64,000 nt of DNA from Sphingobium yanoikuyae (GCF_034424525.1 NZ_CP139979.1:3063001-3127000), one strand, 5' to 3'. Shown: positions 33,697 through 43,021, counted from the stretch's first letter. Numbers and translations: made by a program. Notes: a model not told the origin generated them from the sequence alone.

Positions 33697-36393
33697 TCAG
33701 AACTTGAATCCGACCTTCGCATACCAGAAGCCGCCGTTGAAGCCGAAGGGCGATACGTCGGGATAGATGTCACCGGTGAAGCGACCACCCGTCGACGCAT
33801 AGACCGGCCCCAGCCCGCCAGCGCGATTATCATATTTGTCGGGATAGTTGCTGAACAGGTTCTGCGCGCCGGCACTCAGCGTGAAATTGTCATTGAGCTG
33901 ATAGCTGACTTCCAGATCGAACACGAACTCGCTGCCAAAGCTCTGATTGACATAGCTTTCGCCGTTCGCACCGGTGCCGTCGTCATAGACCTTGTACTTG
34001 CCATACCAGTTCGCCCGACCGAGCACCGACAGCGCGCCGCTGGTCCAGTTCTCGGTCAGGATCACGCGCGTCTTGGGCAGCGTATTCTGCAACTGCATGA
34101 TGCGCGTGTCGCTGATGATCGGCGACCCGGTATCGGGGTCCAGCCCGACACGGATGACCTTCGTCTTGTTGTAGTTGAAGGCCAGCGTCGTGTTGAACGT
34201 CCCCATGCTGTCGGTCGAGAAGCGATAGCTGCCGACCACGTCGACACCCTGGGTGCGGGTATCGAAGGCATTGGTCAGGAACTGCACCTCGTTCACCGTG
34301 GCATAGTTGGCCAGGCCCAGCGCCTGAAGCTCGGGCCGCTGATCGTCAGTGATCACCCGCGATCCAGTGGTGCCGATGCGGTCCTTCACCTTGATGTTGT
34401 AATAGTCGATCGTCAGCGACGCGCCGGGGGCCGGCGTGAACACCGTACCGGCCGAGAAGCTGACCGACTCTTCCGGCTTCAGCGGCACGGCGCCCAGATA
34501 TTGTGCGACCGGGCTGGCGACCGGCAGCGTCATGAACTCGATCGCGTTGGGATTGCCCGGATTGAAGGTGGTCGCGATGCTGCTGGTGTTGGTCTGGCCC
34601 GGCGTCGGCGCACGGAAGCCGGTCGACAGTGTGCCGCGAACCGCGAACACATCCGGCACGATGGCATAGCGCGCCGACACCTTGCCCGTGGTCGAATTGC
34701 CGAAGTCGGACAGATGCTCGTAGCGGCCCGCAAAACCCAGCGAGAAGGCTTCGGTGATGTCGCCTTCCACGTCGATATAGAGGCCCTTGGAATTGCGGCT
34801 GCTCTCCCCCGCGATCGCCGGACCATAGCCGGGGAAGCCATTGGCGCCGACCGGCAGTGCGACCGAGAGCTGGCTGCCGTCCGCGTTCAGCACCGGCGTG
34901 CCATCCTGATGGAAGACCAGGTTCCCGGTATAGGGCCCGATCGCATAGGAGGCGGCGTCACCCAGGCCCAGTTCATAGGATTCCCGGAAATACTGCCCGC
35001 CAAAGGCGATCGTGATCGGGCTCGCCAGCCCGACTTCCCAGGGATAGCTGAAGTCCGCATTGAACAGCGTTTCGCGTTGTTCCAGCTTGCCGAGGTAGAA
35101 TTCGGTCGGCGAGGTGATGCCCAGCGACGGGTTCATCGTGCCGTTCATCGTATATTTCAGCGTCGACTGGCCATAGCTGCCCGACAGGTCGTAGTTCAGG
35201 CCAAAGCCGAGCGTGCCCTTATAGCCGACGGTGCCCGAAATATCGTCGATCTTGCCGAAGAAGATCGGCGTGAAGCCGCCCGAATAGACGCAGCTCCAGT
35301 TCTGCACCAGCGGATCGGAGCAATCCGACACCTGCGTATAATCCCGCGTCGTGGGGTCATAGCCGTTGGGCGCATAGACATTGCCGCCCGCCGCGCCGGT
35401 CTGGATGCCCGGCGTCGTGTTGTCGAAATCGGTGAAATAGTCGTTGAAGATACCGTTCAGGCCGAAATTGGCGGAATTGACCGACTGGCGATAGTTGAAG
35501 CTCTCTTCCTGGAAGCTGTGGCCATAATTGCCAAAGAAGTAGATGCTGCTTTCGTCGCCCAGGTCGAACCCGCCATTCACGAAGAAGCGATAGGATTCCA
35601 TCTTCGGATTGCCATAGCGCTGCGCCAGCTTGGGCACGCCGATGTCGGGCTGCTCCTGCGACAGTTCCAGCGCGCCGGGTCGGGTGACGCCGCGGCTGGT
35701 CTTGCCGGCGTTCACATATTCGCCGCTGATGTTGATGAAGCCATTGTCGCCCAGCTTGAAACCACCGTTCAGCGCGACCTGATAATCCTCGCCATCGCCG
35801 CGATAATATTGGCCATAGCGGGCATAGCCCGAAATGCCGTCGGTATCGTCGCGCAGCGCCATGTTGATGACGCCCGCGATCGCGTCGGAACCATATTGGG
35901 CCGAAGCGCCGTCGCGCAGCACTTCGACGCTGCGCACCGCAATCGCCGGAATCTGCGCAAGGTCGGCCGAATGGGCGCCAGCGGACTGGGCGTTCGCGCC
36001 GATCTGCACCAGCGCGGAACGGTGCATGCGCTTGCCGTTCACCATCACCAGCGTCTGGTCGGGCGCCAGCCCGCGCAGGTTGGGCGGCCGGACGAAGGAG
36101 GAGCCGTCACCAATGGCATAGCGCGCCACCGAAAAGGACGGGACCAGGTTCTGGATCACCTGGTTCATGTCGGCGACGCCCTGCTTCTGCAGTTCCTCGC
36201 CGGAATAGACATCGATCGGCGTCGGCGATTCGGCGACGGTACGGTCGGTACGCCGCGTGCCGGTGACGATGATCGTCTGGCCGGGCGTTTCCGCTGCGGC
36301 CGCCTGGGGCGCGACATCCTGCGCAAGAACAGGCATGGAATAGGACAGTGCAATGGCAATCGCACTGCATGAAAACAGACCCTGATACTTCAT
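33697..36393 (-). CDS. TonB-dependent outer-membrane receptor 1
   Basis: The 898-residue protein has a signal peptide (MKYQGLFSCSAIAIALSYSMPVLAQ) and a TonB box region (QTIIVTGTRR). The plug domain includes LRGLAPDQTLVMVNGKRMH and EVLRDGASAQYGSDAIAGVINM, and a long beta-barrel ends with the outer-membrane sorting phenylalanine (YAKVGFKF). The ATG at 36393 follows GGGGG seven bases upstream. The large plug and barrel and the AGVINM motif place it with receptors that take up carbohydrates, peptides or metal chelates. The ligand is not determined and no degradative genes flank it. Confidence 0.95.
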   Translation of the reverse strand: MKYQGLFSCSAIAIALSYSMPVLAQDVAPQAAAAETPGQTIIVTGTRRTDRTVAESPTPIDVYSGEELQKQGVADMNQVIQNLVPSFSVARYAIGDGSSFVRPPNLRGLAPDQTLVMVNGKRMHRSALVQIGANAQSAGAHSADLAQIPAIAVRSVEVLRDGASAQYGSDAIAGVINMALRDDTDGISGYARYGQYYRGDGEDYQVALNGGFKLGDNGFINISGEYVNAGKTSRGVTRPGALELSQEQPDIGVPKLAQRYGNPKMESYRFFVNGGFDLGDESSIYFFGNYGHSFQEESFNYRQSVNSANFGLNGIFNDYFTDFDNTTPGIQTGAAGGNVYAPNGYDPTTRDYTQVSDCSDPLVQNWSCVYSGGFTPIFFGKIDDISGTVGYKGTLGFGLNYDLSGSYGQSTLKYTMNGTMNPSLGITSPTEFYLGKLEQRETLFNADFSYPWEVGLASPITIAFGGQYFRESYELGLGDAASYAIGPYTGNLVFHQDGTPVLNADGSQLSVALPVGANGFPGYGPAIAGESSRNSKGLYIDVEGDITEAFSLGFAGRYEHLSDFGNSTTGKVSARYAIVPDVFAVRGTLSTGFRAPTPGQTNTSSIATTFNPGNPNAIEFMTLPVASPVAQYLGAVPLKPEESVSFSAGTVFTPAPGASLTIDYYNIKVKDRIGTTGSRVITDDQRPELQALGLANYATVNEVQFLTNAFDTRTQGVDVVGSYRFSTDSMGTFNTTLAFNYNKTKVIRVGLDPDTGSPIISDTRIMQLQNTLPKTRVILTENWTSGALSVLGRANWYGKYKVYDDGTGANGESYVNQSFGSEFVFDLEVSYQLNDNFTLSAGAQNLFSNYPDKYDNRAGGLGPVYASTGGRFTGDIYPDVSPFGFNGGFWYAKVGFKF

Positions 36394-36719
36394 CAAAAAG
36401 CCCCCTATTTCTTTTTTTAGAGACCTTTCGACACCCCCCTCTTCTTGTTGCCGGATGAGATCGGAATGGACGCAGTTATCCGTTCCTGAAATCGGAAATT
36501 TCAGTGCGTTTCACTCAGTAACATCTGGAAATATCAGGCTGGCATAATTGCATCGACTGCGAAATGGCCCTTTGAGCGGCCGCAAAAATTTGTTCGCAAG
36601 CGCAATAATTCATGCCGTAAAACAGCGTGTCAAATCATTGTAACACAAAGAAAAAGGCGGCAGCCCCGGGGGCCACCGCCTGTTTCATTTTTACAACTGT
36701 CAAGGACAGTTTTGAAGGA
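36394..36719. other. Gene-free stretch between the TonB receptor and rplS
   Basis: This 326-base stretch is AT-richer than its neighbours and holds the leader and presumed promoter of the divergently reading receptor gene, plus the rplS terminator (36655-36681). A small inverted pair (GAAATCGGAAATTTC near 36490) is visible. I find no gene, small RNA or riboswitch that I can defend. Confidence 0.6.
36655..36681 (-). terminator. Terminator of the ribosomal operon after rplS
   Basis: On the minus strand, AGGCGGTGGCCCC and GGGGCTGCCGCCT pair and are followed by TTTTTC. It lies 39 bases after the rplS stop and closes the ffh-rplS operon. Confidence 0.9.
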
Positions 36720-37088
36720 TCAACCTTCGGTGCGGGTATCGCGGCGCTCGGCGATACGAGCGCGCTTGCCGGTGCGGCCACGCAGATAATAGAGCTTGGC
36801 ACGACGCACGACACCGCGACGAACGACGGTGATCGAATCGAGGTTGGGCGAGTAGAGCGGGAACACGCGCTCCACGCCTTCGCCGAACGAAATCTTACGA
36901 ACGGTGAAGTTGCTGCCCATGCCCTTGTTGGAACGGGCAATGCAGACGCCTTCATAGTTCTGGACGCGGCTGCGCTCGCCTTCGACAACCTTCACGCCGA
37001 CGCGCAGGGTGTCACCGGGACGGAAATCGGGGATTTCCTTCGCCAGGGCGGCAATGTTTTCGGCCTCGATCTGCTGGATCAAGTTCAT
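36720..37088 (-). CDS. rplS: 50S ribosomal protein L19
   Basis: The 122-residue protein matches bacterial L19 over its length: [88 protein letters not shown]. It sits at the 30S-50S interface. It is the last gene of the ffh-rpsP-rimM-trmD-rplS operon, five bases after trmD, with a strong terminator behind it. Confidence 0.98.
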   Translation of the reverse strand: MNLIQQIEAENIAALAKEIPDFRPGDTLRVGVKVVEGERSRVQNYEGVCIARSNKGMGSNFTVRKISFGEGVERVFPLYSPNLDSITVVRRGVVRRAKLYYLRGRTGKRARIAERRDTRTEG

Positions 37089-37093
37089 GTAAC

Positions 37094-37831
37094 TCAGTCC
37101 TTATTTTCGCGTTGCGCACCAGAGGGCGACTGGTCCCGAACACCGATATGGCGTTCCCAAAGGTCCGGCCGCCTTAGCCGTGTATCTGCCTCCGCCTGTT
37201 GTTTCCGCCAGGCGGCGATCTTCGCATGATCCCCCGATCGCAACACTTCGGGAATCCTGCGCCCCTCCCATTCGACCGGTCGGGTATAATGCGGATATTC
37301 GAGCAACCCCGTTTCAAAGGATTCCTCGACACCGCTGGAAGCGGCGCCCATTACACCGGGAAGCAGGCGGATGCAAGCATCCAGCAGCATCAGCGCGCCC
37401 ATTTCCCCGCCGGACAGGATGATGTCGCCCATCGATATCTGCTCGATCGGCCGGGCGTCGAAAATCCGTTCGTCAAAGCCCTCGAACCGCCCGCACAGCA
37501 AGGTCACGCCGGGACCGTCCGCCAGCGCCCGGATCCGCGCCTGGGTGATCGGCTTGCCGCGCGGCGTCATCGCCAGGATCGGCAGGTCGGGCCGCTGCGC
37601 CAGCGCATGGTCGATACCGCGCGCCAATATGTCGGGCTTCAGCACCATGCCCGCGCCGCCCCCGGCCGGCGTGTCGTCGACGGTGCGATGCTTGTCGGTC
37701 GCAAAGCCGCGCATCTGGATCGGATCGCACGACCATTTCCCCTCGGCCAGCGCACGTCCGGCAAGCGACACGCCCAAAGGGCCCGGAAACATCTCGGGAT
37801 AGAGGGTCAGGATCTGGGCCGCAAAGCTCAT
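37094..37831 (-). CDS. trmD: tRNA (guanine-N1)-methyltransferase
   Basis: The 245-residue enzyme methylates G37 of tRNAs. It shows the TrmD trefoil-knot motifs [49 protein letters not shown] and [14 protein letters not shown]. Its ATG overlaps the stop of the upstream 90-residue membrane protein (ATGA), so its translation is coupled to a gene that is not part of the standard operon. Confidence 0.98.
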   Translation of the reverse strand: MSFAAQILTLYPEMFPGPLGVSLAGRALAEGKWSCDPIQMRGFATDKHRTVDDTPAGGGAGMVLKPDILARGIDHALAQRPDLPILAMTPRGKPITQARIRALADGPGVTLLCGRFEGFDERIFDARPIEQISMGDIILSGGEMGALMLLDACIRLLPGVMGAASSGVEESFETGLLEYPHYTRPVEWEGRRIPEVLRSGDHAKIAAWRKQQAEADTRLRRPDLWERHIGVRDQSPSGAQRENKD

Positions 37832-38100
37832 CGCCGGCGCGCCCGCAGCCGGGCAGCAGACAGGCCGCCAACCAGGCAGAGCGCGCCGCAGCCCATCATC
37901 ACGAAGCCGATCATCCGCAGCATGTCGGCAAAGGGCCGTTCGGGATGCAGCATGCCCGGCAGCAGCACCAGCAGCGGCAGGGGACAGACCAGCCCGATCG
38001 CCACCAGCCCCTTCACCCAGAGCGGCCAGCCAAGGCCGAACAGCCGCCAGCCGCCAGCCAGCATCATCAGCAGATAGATTGCGGTCAAAATTTGCGCCAT
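37828..38100 (-). CDS. Small membrane protein coupled to trmD
   Basis: The 90-residue protein has three predicted membrane helices (about 5-20, 29-48, 62-80) and a very basic tail (ARLRARRR). It is not recognised. It overlaps trmD by four bases and begins 54 bases after the serine hydrolase stop; those 54 bases include TAGAGCATTTTCGCTGCAG, a fragment resembling the ends of the element at 31665. It belongs to the block inserted between rimM and trmD. Confidence 0.75.
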   Translation of the reverse strand: MAQILTAIYLLMMLAGGWRLFGLGWPLWVKGLVAIGLVCPLPLLVLLPGMLHPERPFADMLRMIGFVMMGCGALCLVGGLSAARLRARRR

Positions 38101-38154
38101 GGCTGCGCGCCTAGAGCATTTTCGCTGCAGGGGGAACTGTCGATCGCGCCGCGC

Positions 38155-39666
38155 TCAGGGCGCCTTGACCTCCAGCTTCAGTTCCTGGATTTCCGCGTCG
38201 GCGGTCGGTGCCAGCAACAGACTGCCCGCCACCCGCCCCTTCTCGCAGGTCCAGGTGAACTTGCCCGACAGATTGCCCGTCGCGCTCAGCGGTGCATCGA
38301 CCGCGCAGTTACCGACCTCCCCCTTCAACGCCGCCAGGCGCTTGCCCCAATGCACCGCATCGGCGTCCATCAGGAAATTCATCGCCAGATTGTCGCGGGC
38401 GGCCACCACATCGCCCGACGCATAGATGCGCCCCGCCGCGGCATAGCCCTGCGCCAGCAGCGGACTGACCGGCACGTCCCGCGCAATCAGCGCCCCCGCC
38501 TTGTGCAACAGCATCGCCGCATCCCAGGCGGCACCCGCCCCGCCATTATAGGTGCGATTGGTGAAGACGAAGATGCCCACGCCATAATCCGGCATCAGCA
38601 TCACATGGCTGCCATAGCCGGGATAGCCGCCGCCATGGGACAGGGTCAGCCCCAGGTCGCAATCCTGCGCGATCCGCATGGCAAAGCCATAGGCCGCCGC
38701 CTGGCGGCAGGCGGTCGCCCCGCTCTTGCCGTTGCGCTGGCCGACGCTCATGAAATTGCTGCCCTCCGCCAGCATCCGCACCGACGCCCGGCTGACCGGG
38801 CCGCTCTCCGCATCGTCGCGCGGCGGCCAGGCGGACAGCAAAAAGGCCACCCAGCGGGCATAGTCATTGGCACTGGTCTGCAGCCCGCCCATCGCGCCAA
38901 AGGCGCCGTCGGCCATGTCAGGTTCGCGCTTCCAGCGCCCATCTTCCCAGCGATAGCCGAGCGACCGCCGCGCAACCGGCCATTCGCTCAGCTGATAGCC
39001 GCTCGACGCCATGCCCAGCGGCGTCAACAGGCTTTGCTCGACATAGCGGCGATAGGGCATGCCCGAGACATTGGCGATGATCCGCCCCAGCAGCGCATAG
39101 CCGAAGTTGGAATATTCATAATGGGTCGCCGGCGCGCTGCTCATCGGCACGCCCTGCTCCAGCATCCGGGTGAAGTCCGCGTCGGGCAGCGGCGTCTGCC
39201 GGTCGCCCCACGGATTATCGTCGACAAAGCCCGCGCTGTGCGTCAGCAGGTCGCGGATGCGGATTCGCGGACTATCCTTGGTCGCATAGGTCCAGCCGCG
39301 CATTTCCGGCACATAAGCCTCGACCAGATCATCGAGCGAGAGCTTGCCCTTCTCCCGCAGCTTCAGGATCGACAGGGCGGTGAACGCCTTGGTCATGGAT
39401 GCGATGCGGAACAGGCTGTCCGCCGTCACCGGCCGCTTCTGCACCAGATCCTGCGCGCCAAAGCCCTTCACATGGACCAGCCTGCCATCGGCGACGATGC
39501 CATAGACCAGGCCCGGCGCATGGCTATCGACCTGGAAATCGGCAAAGAGACGGTCGATCTCCGGGATGGCAGCGTCGATCTTCCTGGCATCGGCAGCAAC
39601 CGCCGGCGCAGACAGGATGGACAGAAATCCCGACAGGGCCACCATGCGCACAGCCATGGTCATCAT
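38155..39666 (-). CDS. Serine hydrolase, beta-lactamase class C / peptidase S12 family
   Basis: The 503-residue exported protein (signal peptide to about residue 25) has the S12 catalytic motifs: Ser90-x-x-Lys93 (ASMTK), Tyr185-Ser-Asn (YSN) and the HGG motif (LSHGGGYPGYG). The C-terminal part (about 400-503) is an extra lipocalin-like domain. Such proteins are esterases, D-aminopeptidases or penicillin-binding-type hydrolases; true beta-lactamase activity is not implied. The ATG at 39666 overlaps the vapC stop (ATGA), an unusual coupling to a toxin gene. Confidence 0.9.
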   Translation of the reverse strand: MMTMAVRMVALSGFLSILSAPAVAADARKIDAAIPEIDRLFADFQVDSHAPGLVYGIVADGRLVHVKGFGAQDLVQKRPVTADSLFRIASMTKAFTALSILKLREKGKLSLDDLVEAYVPEMRGWTYATKDSPRIRIRDLLTHSAGFVDDNPWGDRQTPLPDADFTRMLEQGVPMSSAPATHYEYSNFGYALLGRIIANVSGMPYRRYVEQSLLTPLGMASSGYQLSEWPVARRSLGYRWEDGRWKREPDMADGAFGAMGGLQTSANDYARWVAFLLSAWPPRDDAESGPVSRASVRMLAEGSNFMSVGQRNGKSGATACRQAAAYGFAMRIAQDCDLGLTLSHGGGYPGYGSHVMLMPDYGVGIFVFTNRTYNGGAGAAWDAAMLLHKAGALIARDVPVSPLLAQGYAAAGRIYASGDVVAARDNLAMNFLMDADAVHWGKRLAALKGEVGNCAVDAPLSATGNLSGKFTWTCEKGRVAGSLLLAPTADAEIQELKLEVKAP

Positions 39667-40061
39667 GCGCTCCAATCCTCCACTGTCAGGCCGGGAATAT
39701 CCGCGAAATCCTTTTCGTTGCGCGTCACCAGCACCATGGCCGACGCCATCGCCTGCGCTCCGATCAACCGATCGAACCCCCGACTACGCACCCCCACCAG
39801 GCGCACCATCTCGGCATAGGTGTGCGCCGCCGCATCATCGAACGGCAAGATATTCAGCAGCGCCAGAAATGTATCGACGCGCCGCAGGTCGCCGACCGGA
39901 TCGCTCGAGCCGCGATTGCCGACCCGCAATTCGGCAGCGGTGACAGCGGAAACCGACAGGCGATCGAACTCGGCCGCCATCCGCTCGGCCAGACGGGCGC
40001 TCCGTCCGAGCAGGAAATCGATGCAAATATTGGTGTCGAGCAGATAAGCGACCTGCGTCAT
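39663..40061 (-). CDS. vapC: Type II toxin VapC (PIN-domain ribonuclease)
   Basis: The 132-residue PIN domain has the acidic metal site Asp9 (LLDTN), Glu44 (TAAELRVG) and Asp97 (GFDRLIGAQA), followed by LVTRNEKDFADIPGL typical of VapC. It is expected to cut RNA, often initiator tRNA, when free of VapB. It overlaps vapB by four bases (ATGA) and is followed by the serine hydrolase. All active-site acids are present, so it is probably functional. Confidence 0.93.
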   Translation of the reverse strand: MTQVAYLLDTNICIDFLLGRSARLAERMAAEFDRLSVSAVTAAELRVGNRGSSDPVGDLRRVDTFLALLNILPFDDAAAHTYAEMVRLVGVRSRGFDRLIGAQAMASAMVLVTRNEKDFADIPGLTVEDWSA

Positions 40062-40324
40062 GCCGCAGACGACGCCGGTCCGGTCCAATCGCGATCCCCC
40101 TGATCGATATCGCCGCGCCCTTCCGCCATGAAGCCCGCCGACATGCTGCCGAACAGGGACAAAAGGATGTCGCGCTGCTGACCCTGCTTCCAGAAGGAAA
40201 AACTGCCATCGGCATGCGGTATCATGACGACTTCCTCGCCGTCATTCAGCCCCAGGCTCTTGGGCAGCCGCAAGGCCAGGCTGTTGCCCGACTTGAAGAC
40301 CTTGGCCCGATATTCTTCGCCCAT
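40058..40324 (-). CDS. vapB: Antitoxin VapB (AbrB/SpoVT type)
   Basis: The 88-residue protein has an N-terminal swapped-hairpin DNA-binding domain (YRAKVFKSGNSLALRLPKSLGLNDGEEVVMIPHADGSF) and a C-terminal toxin-binding tail. The ATG at 40324 follows GGAG seven bases upstream. It lies 31 bases after rimM, and those 31 bases contain a doubled GTATATAC palindrome, the expected self-repression operator. Confidence 0.92.
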   Translation of the reverse strand: MGEEYRAKVFKSGNSLALRLPKSLGLNDGEEVVMIPHADGSFSFWKQGQQRDILLSLFGSMSAGFMAEGRGDIDQGDRDWTGPASSAA

Positions 40325-40335
40325 GGAGAAGCTCC

Positions 40336-40356
40336 GTATATACGGAGCGTATATAC
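40336..40356. promoter_or_regulatory. vapBC operator
   Basis: Two copies of the palindrome GTATATAC (40336-40343 and 40349-40356) are 13 bases apart centre to centre, just upstream of the vapB ribosome site and touching the rimM stop. VapB/FitA-type antitoxins bind paired GTATAT boxes. The site would also lie in the path of transcription from rimM toward trmD. Confidence 0.8.
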
Positions 40357-40850
40357 TATTCGGTAAAAGCCGCGTCAATCACGGCACCGTCCTCGCTCAG
40401 CACCACCACATGCATCGGTGCCATGAAGCGCTTGCCGGGCTTGCCCTCGATCGACGGACGCTGCACCTCGATGATGTCACCGGCGCCGAAATTCTCGACC
40501 GCGATGATCTCGCCCAGCGTCTCGCCGGTGCTGCTGGTGCAGGGAAGGCCGACCAGGTCGGCATGATAATATTCGCCCTCGGGCAAGGCCGGCAGGGCGG
40601 AACGCGGGACGGTCAGCGCCGTGCCGCGCAGCGCTTCGGCCGCGCCGCGATCGCCGATCTCGGCAAAGCGGGCCACCGCGCCATTGGGGCCGGGGCGCAC
40701 CGACTTCAACGTCAATGTGCGCCCTGCCGCATCGAAGCTCTTGTAGCTTTTCAGGGCCTCGGCCCCTTCGCCAAACAGCTTCAGACGGACTTCGCCCGCC
40801 ACGCCATGGGCACCGATGATCGCGGCCAGGGTGACGGGCTTGTCGGTCAA
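40356..40850 (-). CDS. rimM: Ribosome maturation factor RimM
   Basis: The 164-residue protein has an N-terminal RimM beta-barrel (VTLAAIIGAHGVAGEVRLKLFG) and a C-terminal PRC-barrel (YYHADLVGLPCTSSTGETLGEIIAVENFGAGDIIEV, FMAPMHVV). It assists 16S rRNA processing around helix 33 and protein S19. It follows rpsP by five bases. Normally trmD would come next; here vapBC begins 31 bases downstream. Confidence 0.96.
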   Translation of the reverse strand: MTDKPVTLAAIIGAHGVAGEVRLKLFGEGAEALKSYKSFDAAGRTLTLKSVRPGPNGAVARFAEIGDRGAAEALRGTALTVPRSALPALPEGEYYHADLVGLPCTSSTGETLGEIIAVENFGAGDIIEVQRPSIEGKPGKRFMAPMHVVVLSEDGAVIDAAFTE

Positions 40851-40855
40851 GAGGA

Positions 40856-41296
40856 TCAGCCCTCGGCCTGTTCGGCAGCAGCTTCCTCGGCGGGAGCAGC
40901 TTCTTCAGCGGCCGGAGCGGCGGCAGCGGCAGCGGCTTCGCGCGCAGCTTCTTCAGCCTCGGCAGCCTTGGCAGCGCGGTCTTCAGCGCGGTCCTTGGCC
41001 TTCTGGCCCGGCTCTGCCTTCTTCGGGTTGTTGCGGGCAGCGCGCTCCTTCACGCCGGCGGCGTCCAGGAAGCGGGCAACGCGGTCGGTCGCCTGGGCGC
41101 CGGCAGCAACCCAGTGCTTCGCACGCTCGACGTCGATGATGACGCGCTTTTCGTCGCCCTTGGGCAGAACGGGGTTGTAGCTGCCGATGCGCTCGATGAA
41201 CTTGCCGTCACGCGGGGCGCGGCTGTCGGCCACGACGATGCGGTAATAGGGGCGCTTCTTGGAGCCGCCGCGCGACAGACGGATGGAGGTTGCCAT
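40856..41296 (-). CDS. rpsP: 30S ribosomal protein S16 with long acidic/alanine tail
   Basis: The first 82 residues are ordinary S16 ([39 protein letters not shown]). The protein continues to 146 residues with a low-complexity tail rich in Ala and Glu (about 85-146). The usual S16 is 80-90 residues; such tails occur in related alphaproteobacteria and probably stick out from the ribosome. It lies between ffh (41 bases) and rimM (5 bases). Confidence 0.97.
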   Translation of the reverse strand: MATSIRLSRGGSKKRPYYRIVVADSRAPRDGKFIERIGSYNPVLPKGDEKRVIIDVERAKHWVAAGAQATDRVARFLDAAGVKERAARNNPKKAEPGQKAKDRAEDRAAKAAEAEEAAREAAAAAAAPAAEEAAPAEEAAAEQAEG

Positions 41297-41337
41297 GGAA
41301 CTAGACCTTTCTATTCAAACCAAAATACGGAAATTGC

Positions 41338-42825
41338 TTATTTCTTCATGAAATTCTGAAAGCCGGGCGGAAGCTTGGGCATGTTGCCGCCCAGGCCACC
41401 AAGGCCACCCAGACCCGACAGGTCGGGCGGACCGCCCTGCCCATCCGCGCCGCCCGGTCCACCCAGGCCGCCCAATCCACCCATGCCACCGCCGGTGAAC
41501 ATCTTGGCCAGCCCCTTGAGGCCGCCCATCTTGCGGATCTTCTTCATCGCCGATTCCATTTCCTGATGCATTTTCAGGAGACGGTTGACGTCCTGCACGG
41601 TGCGGCCGGCGCCCTTGGCGATACGGATCTTGCGCTTGGCGTTGATCAGCGCGGGCTTCTCGCGCTCCTTGGGGGTCATCGACCCGATCATCGCGTCCAG
41701 ATGCAGCAGCGTCTTGTCGTTGGCACCGCTATTGGCCATCGCCGCCTGCGCCTTCTTGAGGCCCGGCAGCATGCCGGCCAGCGCCCCCAGACCGCCCATG
41801 CGGCGCATCTGGTTGAGCTGGCTGCGCAGGTCGTTCATGTCGAACTGACCCTTGGCCATCTTCTTGGCCAGTTTGTCGGCTTCCTCGGCGTCGATCGTCT
41901 CGGCGGCCTTCTCGACCAGGCTGACGACGTCGCCCATGCCCAGGATGCGCTGGGCAACGCGGGCAGGATGGAAGGGCTCAAGCGCATCCAGCTTTTCACC
42001 GGTGCCGGCGAACTTGATCGGACGGCCGGTGACCGCGCGCATCGACAGCGCGGCGCCGCCACGGGCATCGCCGTCCATGCGGGTCAGCACGACACCGGTC
42101 AGCGGCACCTGCGCGGTAAAGCTGGTCGCCACGTTCACGGCGTCCTGGCCGGTCAGCGAGTCGACCACCAGCAGGATTTCCGCCGGATTGGCGACGTCGG
42201 CAACCGCCTTCATCTCGTCCATCAGCGCCTGGTCGACATGCAGTCGGCCGGCGGTGTCGAGCATGACGACGTCGAAGCCCTGCAGCTTGGCCGACTGCAG
42301 CGCGCGCTTGGCAATCTCGACCGGCTGCTGGCCGGCGACGATCGGCAGGGTCGCGACATCGATCTGGGTGCCAAGGACGGCAAGCTGTTCCTGCGCGGCC
42401 GGGCGCTGGACGTCGAGCGACGCCATCAGCACCTTCTTGCGCTCCTTGTCCTTCAGGCGCTTGGCGATCTTCGCGGTCGAGGTCGTCTTGCCCGACCCCT
42501 GCAGGCCGACCATCATGATGACGGCGGGCGGGGTCACGTCGATCAGCAGGTCGCTGGTTTCGGCGCCCAGCGTCTCGGTCAGCGTATCGGAGACGATCTT
42601 GACGACCATCTGGCCGGGCGTGATCGACCGCAGCACATCGCTGCCGACGGCCTTTTCGGTCGCCTGATCGACGAACTGGCGAACCACGGGCAGCGCCACG
42701 TCGGCTTCCAGCAGTGCGACTCGCACTTCGCGCATCGCGGCACGGACATCGTCCTCCGTAAGCGCACCGCGCCCACGCAGTTTGTCGAATACCCCACCGA
42801 GACGATCGCTTAGCGAATCGAACAT
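41338..42825 (-). CDS. ffh: Signal recognition particle protein Ffh
   Basis: The 495-residue GTPase has the N domain (MFDSLSDRLGGVFDKL), the G domain with GLQGSGKTTSTAKIA, DTAGRLHVD, TRMDGDARGG and GTGEKLDALEPFHP, and the Met-rich M domain. The C-terminus is extended by a Gly/Met/Pro-rich tail (about 450-495). It targets membrane proteins to FtsY. The ATG at 42825 was preferred over the adjacent 42828 because of GAGG spacing. It is the first gene of the ribosomal operon. Confidence 0.98.
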   Translation of the reverse strand: MFDSLSDRLGGVFDKLRGRGALTEDDVRAAMREVRVALLEADVALPVVRQFVDQATEKAVGSDVLRSITPGQMVVKIVSDTLTETLGAETSDLLIDVTPPAVIMMVGLQGSGKTTSTAKIAKRLKDKERKKVLMASLDVQRPAAQEQLAVLGTQIDVATLPIVAGQQPVEIAKRALQSAKLQGFDVVMLDTAGRLHVDQALMDEMKAVADVANPAEILLVVDSLTGQDAVNVATSFTAQVPLTGVVLTRMDGDARGGAALSMRAVTGRPIKFAGTGEKLDALEPFHPARVAQRILGMGDVVSLVEKAAETIDAEEADKLAKKMAKGQFDMNDLRSQLNQMRRMGGLGALAGMLPGLKKAQAAMANSGANDKTLLHLDAMIGSMTPKEREKPALINAKRKIRIAKGAGRTVQDVNRLLKMHQEMESAMKKIRKMGGLKGLAKMFTGGGMGGLGGLGGPGGADGQGGPPDLSGLGGLGGLGGNMPKLPPGFQNFMKK

Positions 42826-42885
42826 CATCACCTCAATTCGGGCCAAGGCCCGGAAAATCCATGCACCACCCCAAAACGACAAAAT

Positions 42886-42910
42886 CGCCGGCGGGCGAAA
42901 ACTCGCCGGC
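42886..42910 (-). terminator. Hairpin between the membrane protein gene and ffh
   Basis: On the minus strand, GCCGGCGAG pairs with CGCCGGC and is followed by GATTTTGTCGTTTT. It lies about 110 bases after the stop of the upstream gene and 60 bases before ffh, so it isolates the ffh operon. Confidence 0.65.
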
Positions 42911-43021
42911 CAGCGTCCATTCGATATCCCTCTTGGATATCCTGGAGTCGTCAGGGTTCCAGGACCAGAGTCCCGGATGCAGGGCGCCCCTTAAGCCAAA
43001 GCGGCCGCAAGCGCAAGTGCG

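Noticed and set aside
34501..36372. 623-codon frame opposite the first TonB receptor
   Set aside because: It mirrors the receptor codons; the composition is biased and no motif is present.
38155..39666. True class C beta-lactamase resistance gene
   Set aside because: The SxxK, YSN and HGG motifs fit the whole S12 family, and the extra C-terminal domain is typical of esterase or peptidase members.
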